Below are positions 17,224 through 25,497 of a stretch of 64,000 nt of DNA, one piece after another. The notes beneath the pieces are model-generated. The model saw nothing but the letters and a program-made list of their open reading frames with translations. It did no database searches and was not told the origin of the DNA. A program made the translations under genes and the position numbers. The stretch spans positions 1 to 64,000 of the forward strand of contig CAZXYZ010000039.1 in NCBI GenBank assembly GCA_964645045.1, written 5' to 3'. Each line of letters opens with the position of its first letter. Position 1 is the first letter of the stretch. Source of the DNA: Anammoximicrobium sp964645045. Its GTDB lineage: Bacteria > Planctomycetota > Planctomycetia > Pirellulales > Pirellulaceae.

Positions 17224-20200
17224 CAGCGTGCCTCGATCAAGGGCGTAAAGGGCCGAGTCCACACGCTTGGAAACACCAGATCGCGCACCGCCAGTTCGTG
17301 CTTGCCGGCGGGCACCGCCAGGCCGATCTTCCAGGTTTCATCGTAGGTGCCCCAGCCGTTGTTGGGGTAATCGGTCCAGCAGGCCATCCACTGCTGGCCG
17401 TCGATCGTGTACTGGGGACGCACAATAAACGGAGGCTGGGTGAGGTGCAACACGCGGGCTCGGCCCGACGCCTTGATGCGGATGGTCTCGCCATCCAAGG
17501 TCGCTGTAAACGGCCCTTCGCCTGTGATCCGTACGCCATCGCCCAGATTGCAGGAAATGATCTTCTTTTCGTAGCCGCCGCCGACCGGGTACACGCCGGG
17601 CTTCAGTTCGCTCAACCGCAACGCACGCTCGAACGGCCCGTGACCCTCGAAAACGTGGCCGCGATAGCCGATCTTGCCGCTGCCCGCATTCATGCTCAGC
17701 ACGACCCGATCGGCCAGGACGCGCACGGTGCCGGCCTTGCCCGTGAAGACGATCTCGTCACGATTCCAGTCAAACGGCGTATCTCCGACAAAGACGACGT
17801 CGGTCGACTCGGTCGTCTTGACGCGCACAGCGCCGGGTCCCAGCAGCGTGCAATCCGGCGCCGGTCCCCCGTCCCCTCCTTGGCGAACGGCGGGCGTCAG
17901 CCCGTCCGGTGTCAGCAACGTGCCAGCCGGCGCAGGTTCCCCGTCCCCTCCTTGGCGAACGGCGGGCGTCAGCCCGTCCGGTGCCAGCAGCGTGCAATCC
18001 GGCGCNNNNNNNNNNNNNNNNNNNNNNNNNNNNNNNNNNNNNNNNNNNNNNNNNNNNNNNNNNNNNNNNNNNNNNNNNNNNNNNNNNNNNNNNNNNNNNN
18101 NNNNNCGGTGCCAGCAGCGTGCAATCCGGCGCAGGTTCCCCGTCCCCTCCTTGGCGAACGGCGGGCGTCAGCCCGTCCGGTGCCAGCAGCGTGCAATCCG
18201 GCGCAGGTTCCCCGTCCTTGCGAGGATAGACGACGTAGAAATAATCCTGGCCGGGTCCTCCGGCGATGACGGCGATCGTCTTCGTTTCCTTGGCCGCCGT
18301 AAACGTCATCCGCACGCCCACGTCGCGCGGTTGGCTGAACCAGAACCAAGTCGAAGCCCCGTGTCGGGTCTTCATCTCGGCGGTCTGGCCGCGCAGCCGT
18401 GGAAACTGGGCTTCGGGAACCACCTTGTCCACGGGCACCCGAGCAGGCTCAAACGCCTTGCCATCCACCTGGATCAAGTCAGCCGTGTCCAAGTTCATCC
18501 ATTCCCACCAGCTAGGGCGTTTCGCCTCGGCGGGGAACGTGTCGCGCATCACGAAGTAGCTGGGCCCGTCCGGTTGCGCCGTCTTCAAGAACAAGACATG
18601 GCGGTTCCATGACATCGGGCCTTGGCCGTCGGCGAAAATCTGCGACGGGTAGAACCGCGATCCGACCGCGTAATCCACGAGAGGGCCAAATCCGTAATCC
18701 GTCACCGTGGTATCGACGCGGCCGAAACACTCCTGCACGTCACGCCGGCCCAGCTTCACCTGGTTGTGATAGATCGCGTTGTTTTCGGTCGCAGGCCCGG
18801 AGTAGTACTGATAGCCGGTTCCCGGGGACAACGGTGCGCCCTTGCCGTACAGGATGACGTTCAACGCGTCCGTGTCCCAGTGTCCCCAATTCATTCCCGC
18901 GCGCAACAGCATGGCTGTCTCGTTGGGCGTATTGAACTGATGACGGAAAGCGACGCCGTACGTCGGCAGGAACGTGGTTGCGAGTGGTTCGCGATTCTCC
19001 GGAATGTACGGCAGGTAGTACAGCGCATGCGGAGTGGCGTCCACGTGGTCGTGATAGTTGGGGCCCTTTTCCAAGGGCATGTTGTCGTTGACCAGTCGGT
19101 TCATGAAACGCAGCCAACCGGCAAACGCGGCGTCGTGGTCCGCGTGGGCAGCCATGCTGAAGCCCCAGACGTTCTCGACCAGGTTCGACGAGTTGCCCAT
19201 GCCGGGGATGATGCGGCGGCCGTTACCACGAGCATCTCCGGCTCTGGACTCTGAACTCTCCACTCTCGACTCGCCGGGGATGATGCGGCGGCCGTTACCA
19301 CGAGCATCTCCGGCTCTGGACTCTCGACCCTCCGTCCTCGACTCGCCGCGCGGATCGGCCATCGACAGGTGGCTCAGCCATTGCAGAAACCGGCCGTGGT
19401 ACCCGTCCGGGCCGAAGTTATGAAAGCCCCGGTTGCGGAGGATGTTCTGCGAGATGTTCAGCGTCCGAAAGGGGCTGTACAAGGCGTAACTGGGGCATTC
19501 CAGGTTGACTCCGTCCACGGCCATCTCGGTCCCGTACTTGTATTGGACAAAGTCCTGAATCGACTTCATCCAGTACGCATACCGCGGATGATCGGGCAGC
19601 AGGCCGGCGAAATAGCTGAGCGCCAGCGTGCGGTTGATCGGCATGTTGTTGTTGCCCAAGTGGACGCCCGCGCCGCGGGGATTCGCGTCCGGATCGGAGA
19701 ACACATGGGCATACAGTGCCAGCAGACGCCGCAGTTCCCCGCGCACCTCCGGCGGCAGATCGGGACAGGCCAGCGCGTCTTCGGCCAGGTCCACAAAGGC
19801 AAAGAACTGCGACTTGCGGTAGTTGGACAGGCCGACCAGGAAGAAGTTGTTTTCGCCGTAAGGCTTCTTCAGCCCGTCGATAACCCGCTGGGCATGCCGG
19901 ACGGCGTCCTCCGTTTTGCCGCTGAACAGGTACCACTTCTTCAGGAACTCGGCATCCGGATGCTGGTCCAGGACGGTCTTCAGCCGCGCGACGTGGGCGG
20001 GCGAGAAGAACGCGCCCGGATACACGGCTTTGGCTTTGTCCTCGGCATCGTCCACCGTCCAGTCTTTGTACCGGTCCAGGCCGATGAAGCCGAACCGGGC
20101 CTGCGCCTCGTGCAGATTCTCGCCGGCGTACAGCCCCCAGCAGCGGCGTCCATAGCTGGGCGGCAGGTCCGGATCGTGTTCGTGCGTCGAGAAGGGCGAG

Positions 20201-21396
20201 TGGTCGTCCGTGACCTCGAGCGACCAGCGGGACCAGCGGACGCTCAACGGCAAGGCGAGCGTGATTCCCGCGTCGTCGCGGTACCACGCGCACAGGGCCA
20301 TCGCGCGCCGCCACGAACCGGCGTGCAGCGGGACCATGCCCATGTTCCGGCCCGAGCCGGGCTGTCCTAGATCGCCGTCCCACACCTGGACACCGCCTTT
20401 GGCGTCGCCCCAGCGACCGGCGGGCAGGATTGTCTCCAACAAGGCCAGGTCTTTTTCGGGTTGGAACGGCACCGGCGGTTGGCCGACCCCGCCGACCGGA
20501 GCCTCCGCCCGCCGCGTCTTGCGTTTCCCGTCCACGTAAGTCTTGTAAGCCGAGGATTTCAGCACCGGCAGTTGCTGTTCGCCGCTGCCCGGCACCCAGC
20601 CAATACTTTTCGGCTGCCAGCCGCGATGCAGGTCCAGCAGCAACATGTCTTCACCCGTCCCAATTTCGCCAAAGTCGAATTCCTCCGTGACCACGGCCAC
20701 CGGCATGCCGGGCGACAGACGCACGCGAAACACATACTCGCCCCGGGGATCGAACGTGTAGCGAGCTTCGTATTCGACGACCGCTGGTCCCTCGCGGACG
20801 ATTCGGAATTGCTCCGTGGCGATTCTGCGCGACGTGACGAACCGGGCTTCGCCCATCCAAGCTCCGTCGGCCCCCGACCATCGGCGGATCGGCGGTGCCG
20901 CCTGCGAGGCGTCGATTGGGGCCTCATGCAATTTCTCGGCCGGCGCAGGCACTTGCAAGGCGAGCTGTTCGTTGCGGATCACGAGCGTCGAGCCCTGCAC
21001 TTGCGCCGTCAACGCGGAAGGTCCGGAGCCGCCGCTCTGGGACCGCAGCGTGTACGTCGCCTTGCCGCCTTGGGGCACGAAGGCCACGAAACTGAGCACG
21101 TCGCCGTCGATCTGACAGGGGACGAGCTGGCCTTGTTTGTTCACCAAATCGCACTGTCCCGGCTTGAATCGCCCGGTATCGACCGTGTACTGAACCAGCT
21201 CCGGTCCCCAGTTGCGGAACCCATAATCCGAAATCGTCAGCCTGCCATCGGCGGGCACGGCCGAACGTACCGTCGGATCGGCGGTTTCTGAGAGAGCCGA
21301 CCCGCAAAACGACAGAGGCAAGAGCAGGATGACAATTGCAGCAAACTCGCTTATCGTCCTAACCGCGGCGATGGCCAAGTGACAAAACGATTTCAT
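17223..21396 (-). CDS. Large secreted heparinase II/III-like protein, expanded by repeats and spanning an assembly gap
   Basis: Exported protein of about 1,390 residues, allowing for the gap. The start is ATG 21396 with GGAG 7 bases upstream and a signal sequence (VILLLPLSFCGSALSE); an in-frame TTG at 21420 is less likely. The middle region is helical, with segments such as HLGNNNMPINRTLALSYF. The C-terminal half is beta-rich, with GHWDTDALNVILYGKG and SRFYPSQIFAD, resembling polysaccharide lyases of the heparinase II/III type. Two unrelated repeats interrupt it, at 19201-19345 and around the N gap. The parts on either side of the gap are in different frames as written, but any whole number of 72-bp units in the gap restores one frame. 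The exact substrate is unknown. Confidence 0.7.
17841..18222 (-). repeat. 72-bp in-frame tandem repeat array interrupted by 100-N gap
   Basis: Units begin at about 17841, 17913 and 17985 before the gap, and similar units follow from 18106. Each encodes 24 residues of the type DGLTPAVRQGG plus DGEPAPDCTLLAP. Each unit contains GGCGGGCGTCAGCCCG, an imperfect palindrome of the same family as the intergenic inverted repeat at 60744-60893. The assembler evidently failed across the array, so the copy number is unknown. Confidence 0.9.
18006..18105. other. Assembly gap (100 N placeholder)
   Basis: Exactly 100 undetermined bases, the usual placeholder for a gap of unknown size. Repeat phase predicts a true length of 45 + 72n bases, which is always a multiple of three. 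Confidence 0.97.
19201..19345 (-). repeat. Second in-frame 72-bp duplication inside the heparinase-like gene
   Basis: The phrase GCCGGGGATGATGCGGCGGC occurs at 19201 and again at 19273, exactly 72 bases apart, followed by CTCTGGACTCT-type low-complexity sequence. It adds SRAGDARGNGRRIIPG twice to the protein, a highly charged insert unlike its surroundings. The sequence is unrelated to the 72-bp array at 17.9-18.2 kb although the period is the same. Confidence 0.85.
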
Positions 21397-21608
21397 GTGG
21401 CGTCTCCTTCTTCCATCCAACCCAGCGATTGTACCCCTTCACGGCTTCCACCTCGCTCGCTGGGCGCATGATTCTACCGGCAAGTGACCTTGGAAGTGAC
21501 TGGGGGAGCAGGGGAATCGGCGGGCAATTGCCGGCAACCTCGCATTGACAGAAGCGGCCACGTCGTCGAAACTTAACTTCCTGAATTCGTTTGCGAACGG
21601 AGGCCCCC

Positions 21609-21938
21609 ATGCACTCGACGGATCGGCTCTATCAGTTGTACGCCGAGCATTACCGCAGGCTCGAAGACGGCTTTTCAAACGTCCGGCATTGGTACGGGGC
21701 GACGGACTTGGCGGCGGCGGGGATCGAGAGGTTGAGCCCGGACGAGTTCGTCGCGGAACTTCGGCGATTGGAGGCTACGCCTGAGCTCCTCCGCAATTGG
21801 CTGCTCCGGATTCTTCACGATCAAGACTACGACGAGGACGAGATCGGGCAAGAGTTGCGGTCGGTGTTGCGGAACGCAACTCCCATCAAGCCCCCGCATT
21901 TCTGCCTGCCATCCCGGGCGTTGACCGTTTCCAAGTAG
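21609..21938 (+). CDS. Small hypothetical protein
   Basis: A 109-residue soluble protein, acidic and probably helical. ATG 21609 is chosen because GGAGG lies 6 bases upstream. No signal peptide, membrane segment or known motif is visible; Cys occurs once near the end. It lies between the start of the heparinase-like gene (divergent) and the end of a convergent gene on the other strand, so it stands alone. Confidence 0.5.
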   Translation: MHSTDRLYQLYAEHYRRLEDGFSNVRHWYGATDLAAAGIERLSPDEFVAELRRLEATPELLRNWLLRILHDQDYDEDEIGQELRSVLRNATPIKPPHFCLPSRALTVSK

Positions 21939-21950
21939 TCAAGTCTCGCC

Positions 21951-22748
21951 TCAATCGGCTCTTTCGCGTCTGGTCATAGCTGATTTGAGAAGTACGATCA
22001 GATCATCCAGCAACACCTCCGTGCGGCACGCCTTGTCGTAGAATTCGTCCTCGTGTTCTGCATCCATCACGAGTTCCAGGCCGTTTTGCTGCATGAAGTC
22101 GCGCACGATGTTCCCCACGAACTCCTTGGCCGCGGGTGAACGTACCGTCGAAACCGCAACGGCTCGCGCTACCGCTGCTGCGACGATTGCGTAGTCCTGC
22201 CACCAGCCCGGAATCCCAGCACCTTTCCCGATCTGGCGAATTCGTTCCTCCTCGGCGTTAATGACGGCTTCGAGATTCTGAAACGCGTAGTCCTCCGAGG
22301 TTCTGACCTCGCGAACAGGCGGGTATGCCTCGCAGATGATCGGGGCTAATTCGCATCCCACCAGCTTGTTCTCGTTCATCGCTGCCATCAAGTCGTCGTA
22401 CAGTTGGAATCCGGTAAGTGGGGTCCGGCTTGGCAAGTCGGACGATGCCGCGATCAACCACAGCAGGCCATCGACAAACTCCAGTATCTGGCCGTGCCGA
22501 TCTTTCGCTTGGTCACGGTGAACGCGTTCCGTCTCCGCCCTAGCCGTGGCTTTCTCTTCCGGGGTGGGAAACAGAGGAGATGCTCCCCGTCTCATCCATT
22601 TCGGCGTGCTACTGACGTCTTTGAACGTCTGCAATTGGGCGGGAAAGTACTCTTCAAAGAACAGACTCGCCCGGACTCGCCAGCGATGAATGACCTTCCA
22701 GTCCGAGGGATCAGCCCTTGCGAGGTCCTCGCGCAGATCTCGGAGCAT
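21951..22748 (-). CDS. Hypothetical protein downstream of TIR gene
   Basis: Not recognised. About 265 residues from ATG 22748, with a helical character and a C-terminal portion rich in acidic residues; one weak hydrophobic stretch (YAIVAAAVARAVAV) lies near residue 185. The frame is open further upstream to 22970, through the 3' end of the TIR gene, with a Pro/Ala-rich stretch (VYAAPPLADPPQAEPG) that looks like a linker. There is no start codon between the TIR stop and 22748. This fits either a TIR fusion split by a frameshift or a separate effector-like gene in an operon. Confidence 0.5.
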   Translation of the reverse strand: MLRDLREDLARADPSDWKVIHRWRVRASLFFEEYFPAQLQTFKDVSSTPKWMRRGASPLFPTPEEKATARAETERVHRDQAKDRHGQILEFVDGLLWLIAASSDLPSRTPLTGFQLYDDLMAAMNENKLVGCELAPIICEAYPPVREVRTSEDYAFQNLEAVINAEEERIRQIGKGAGIPGWWQDYAIVAAAVARAVAVSTVRSPAAKEFVGNIVRDFMQQNGLELVMDAEHEDEFYDKACRTEVLLDDLIVLLKSAMTRRERAD

Positions 22749-22828
22749 CTGCCTGGTCCGCTGGGGAACGTCCCGGTACGCCGATGTCGGCTGACCCGCC
22801 GCGCCCGGCTCGGCTTGCGGCGGGTCGG

Positions 22829-23275
22829 CTAAGGGTGGAGCGGCGTAGACTGCAGCGACGTTAACAAATGCTCGAAACCATGCATTCGTTGCGATGGCGG
22901 AAACAAATCCACGTACTGCAACCGATCCAGCGTCCGTGTCGCGTCGATTTCGATCAGGGGGATTTCGCAATCCGACAGCCGAACCGGAATCAAGAAAATG
23001 CTACCGGGAGGGAGATCCCGATAGGCGGTGATCGCGTCGGCGGCTTCCGTGTAGATGCCGGACGCCGTGCGGGCGACTGCTTCCTTGGACAGGCAGAGCA
23101 CCACGGCATAGGCGTCTCTCATCGCCCGGCGGATTTCGTGTTTCCAGTCGTGTCCCGGCAGGATATCTTGGTCCCACCATACTGGTTCGCCAGCCGAAAT
23201 CAACTCATCGCGAAGTTTGCCGACTTCGACCTTATTGGTTCGGCAGTACGACAGGAAGACGTGTTTCTTGGGCAC
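22829..23275 (-). CDS. TIR-domain protein
   Basis: A 148-residue protein that is essentially one TIR domain. It starts at GTG 23275 with AGGGGG 7 bases upstream; the open frame extends 5' but that part shows no coding character. Visible TIR features are the first strand HVFLSYCRTN, the WWDQDILPGHDW box, AYAVVLCLSKEA and the candidate catalytic Glu in YTEAAD, then the later strand IFLIPVRL. Bacterial TIR domains degrade NAD+ or make cyclic ADP-ribose signals in phage defence. The adjoining downstream gene may encode its sensor or effector partner, which is inference. Confidence 0.78.
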   Translation of the reverse strand: MPKKHVFLSYCRTNKVEVGKLRDELISAGEPVWWDQDILPGHDWKHEIRRAMRDAYAVVLCLSKEAVARTASGIYTEAADAITAYRDLPPGSIFLIPVRLSDCEIPLIEIDATRTLDRLQYVDLFPPSQRMHGFEHLLTSLQSTPLHP

Positions 23276-23762
23276 CGTTTGCCCCCTTGGTCTGACCGCT
23301 TGTGGTGATGAAGTTGCCTTTGCGGCACGGTGCCGCAGTGCGCCGAGCCTGAACCATGACCTCGTAGGACACGAGCCCACTCGTATTCCTCGACCGGTCT
23401 TTCTCAAAGGCTCTGTTAACTTGGCGATTGAGGCAGCCAACGCGCATGGAATAGAACCGACACCGTGGTCGCATACAAGTCCCCGGGATCGCTCAAACTG
23501 CGTTCGGCAATTTCGTGGCATGGCTTCCTGCGTTCTGGTCGCCGGGCCAACGTAACGATGAGCCGTACGCCCCATGCCGAGGCGATCGCGATGGCCAAGC
23601 GAACTCTTGGTTTCGCCGCAGGTCGATGCAACTAGCCATCGGAGAACAGCTTGCACGCCTTCGAAAGATTCTCGACCGGTCGTGTCGTCCTTATTGATAG
23701 AGGCGGTTAGCGCCGCCAGCGTGCCGCGGACAAAGTCAGATGGCATTCAGGAGTCGACTGGC
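23276..23762. other. Intergenic region between TIR and DGR clusters
   Basis: About 490 bases between two divergent units. One minus-strand frame is open through to 23746 but its composition does not look coding. Promoters for both directions should lie here; none was convincing. Confidence 0.4.
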
Positions 23763-24020
23763 ATGAACGAAGCGAACCCGGATTCCCTGCAACAGATCGA
23801 ACACTGGCTCGATCAGCACGCGGACGAAATCGGTCGGCGGGCGGCGGCGCGGGCGGCGAGGACCGTGTTCTGGAACCGCCGACTTCGGCGTATGAACGGC
23901 GCGCTGGGCGCAGCCCTGCTGCTGATGGCCGCACAGGTAGGCTGGGGCTTCCTGCTCCTGGCCCGCCTTCAAGGAGTCGCGTCCAGTCTGCCGGAAATCG
24001 TGCGGCTGACGCTGTCGTGA
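23763..24020 (+). CDS. Small membrane protein upstream of DGR genes
   Basis: An 85-residue protein with a charged N-terminal half (about 40 residues, helical, many Arg) and a single C-terminal membrane helix (GALGAALLLMAAQVGWGFLLLA). Starts at ATG 23763 with AGGAG upstream. It is followed after 40 bases by the coiled-coil membrane protein gene, so the two probably form the first part of an operon leading to the DGR target. Function unknown. Confidence 0.5.
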   Translation: MNEANPDSLQQIEHWLDQHADEIGRRAAARAARTVFWNRRLRRMNGALGAALLLMAAQVGWGFLLLARLQGVASSLPEIVRLTLS

Positions 24021-24060
24021 TTGGCACAGGTTATCTCTCAAGGCTCAAAGGAGACAAACG

Positions 24061-24909
24061 ATGGTACGAAGCATTTTGGCGATGGTCGGTTTGTTGGCGC
24101 TGCTGACGGGTTTGGCCGTTTGGCAGTTCGGGTTCTTCTCGAAGAAGGTGCAGGAAGTCAGCCTGCAGATCGAACGCGAGACGGCCGTGGCGCGGGCGGA
24201 GGGCATGATCCGCGACACCGAACGCCAGGCAGCGGAGTTGACGGAAAAAGCCAGGAAACTGCGGATCGAAGCGCGGGCGAGGGAAATTGCCGTCGAGCGG
24301 GGTGCGGAGCAGGTCGAGAAAACGCGGCTGGCGACGGCGGCTTTGGCCAAAGCGGCGCGGGAAGCGGGATTGCCGAAGCCCACCGAAGCGGGCCCCGACG
24401 ACCTGAAGAAGACGTTCACCTTCGCCGGGCGCACACTGACCGGAGCGGAACTGTACCAGACGCTCGAACGCTGGCAAACGGATGTGCAACGGGACGAACG
24501 CAAGGTCAGCGTGAACGCCAAGATAACGGATCGCTTCCGCGCCGCCGCGGATCAATTGGAAGCTAAGCAGGGCAAGATGGTCGCTGCCGTGACCGATGTC
24601 CGGGCGAAGCTCGAAGAACTGAACATGCAACGCGACTTGGCCCAGGTAGAAAAAGACCTGGCGGAACTGGGCGCCAATCTGCGGGGCGACTTTGCGGGCG
24701 ACTTGGGCCAGGCCATGAACACCCTGCAGAAGGAAATCGACGAATTGCAGGCGACCAGCGAGGTGATTGGCAAGGAGCCGGATCAGGGGCCGGCCCTCAC
24801 GCCGGACGACGTACTGGCCGGACAACAGGCCGAAGTGTCGGTGCGACAGCAGCTGGACGCCTTGTGGGACGCCCCCGCCGAAAAAGCGAAGGCCAAGGCG
24901 AAGAAGTAA
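24061..24909 (+). CDS. Membrane-anchored coiled-coil protein
   Basis: A 282-residue protein with one N-terminal membrane helix (ILAMVGLLALLTGLAVWQF) and long heptad-rich helices at about residues 30-115 and 135-255. The C-terminus is Lys/Ala-rich. AAAGGAG lies 9 bases before ATG 24061. Its layout is similar to PspA-like or other periplasmic coiled-coil proteins, though no family motif is certain. Position between the small membrane protein and the sigma-like gene suggests a linked role with the DGR target lipoprotein, perhaps as an envelope scaffold; that is inference. Confidence 0.6.
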   Translation: MVRSILAMVGLLALLTGLAVWQFGFFSKKVQEVSLQIERETAVARAEGMIRDTERQAAELTEKARKLRIEARAREIAVERGAEQVEKTRLATAALAKAAREAGLPKPTEAGPDDLKKTFTFAGRTLTGAELYQTLERWQTDVQRDERKVSVNAKITDRFRAAADQLEAKQGKMVAAVTDVRAKLEELNMQRDLAQVEKDLAELGANLRGDFAGDLGQAMNTLQKEIDELQATSEVIGKEPDQGPALTPDDVLAGQQAEVSVRQQLDALWDAPAEKAKAKAKK

Positions 24910-24984
24910 CACGTCGGCGAGTCTCTCCGAGACTCGCGTCCGGTCTAGGAGAGCCCGGGCTGCGTGCGCATACGGTTCGTGCGG

Positions 24985-25014
24985 TTGCCTTCCCCGCAAA
25001 CGGCAGGGTACAAT
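24985..25014 (+). promoter_or_regulatory. Candidate sigma-70-type promoter for the DGR cluster
   Basis: TTGCCT at 24985-24990 and TACAAT at 25009-25014 are separated by 18 bases, a fair match to a housekeeping promoter. The start of transcription would be near 25021, about 27 bases upstream of the sigma-like gene. A perfect 8-bp stem hairpin (GCGAGTCT/AGACTCGC, 24917-24937) lies just upstream and could end the preceding transcript, though no T-run follows it. Confidence 0.35.
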
Positions 25015-25047
25015 CAAAATCCTTAGCGGCGTCCAAGGCGTGCTTTC

Positions 25048-25497
25048 ATGTCCCCAACCGACGATCAACCACCGAAAATGCTGCCCCTGAGCCGCTTGAT
25101 TCAGGCCGTGGCCAGCGCGAGGTCGGAGCAGGAAGTGAACGGCGCCATGCTGGAACTGCACGCGGCGGCGTGGCCGATGTTGCGGCCGATCATCGCGCGG
25201 GGAATGAACGAGCGACGCGTCTGCGGGCATGGCGCGTCCTTGGATGAACCCGCGGACATTTACAACCTCGTGCTGCAGCGGGTCGCCAACGGAGCAAAAT
25301 ACCTCCGCGGCCCATCGGAGGCTGAAGCGGAAGCATGGCTGAAGAAGATCACGAAACGGTTGATCGAGGATTCGGTGAAGACGGCCCGCCGACGCCGGGA
25401 ACGCTGGCGCCGGCTGGAATGGATGGCGCGGCTCATGTACCCGCACAAGTTCGATCGGCCCCAGTCCCATCAGGAGCAGGACGATGACGGCGAGTAA
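25048..25497 (+). CDS. Sigma-70 region-2-like protein lacking region 4
   Basis: A 149-residue protein. Residues about 60-125 resemble sigma region 2 of ECF-type factors: a D-I-Y-N-L-V-x-Q-R stretch, a Trp-containing LKKI segment, and a basic TARRRRERWRR helix like the -10 recognition part. The region 4 helix-turn-helix that follows in a normal ECF factor is absent; the protein ends in an acidic Gln-rich tail. Either it is a truncated factor or a different helical fold. It overlaps the DGR target gene by 14 bases, so the two are co-expressed. Confidence 0.5.
   Translation: MSPTDDQPPKMLPLSRLIQAVASARSEQEVNGAMLELHAAAWPMLRPIIARGMNERRVCGHGASLDEPADIYNLVLQRVANGAKYLRGPSEAEAEAWLKKITKRLIEDSVKTARRRRERWRRLEWMARLMYPHKFDRPQSHQEQDDDGE

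Noticed and set aside
17841..18222. CRISPR array
   Set aside because: The units are contiguous 72-bp tandem repeats with no spacers, are in frame with a coding sequence, and no cas genes occur.
24917..24937. Rho-independent terminator after the coiled-coil gene
   Set aside because: The 8-bp hairpin is perfect but no T-run follows, so it was left as part of the promoter note.
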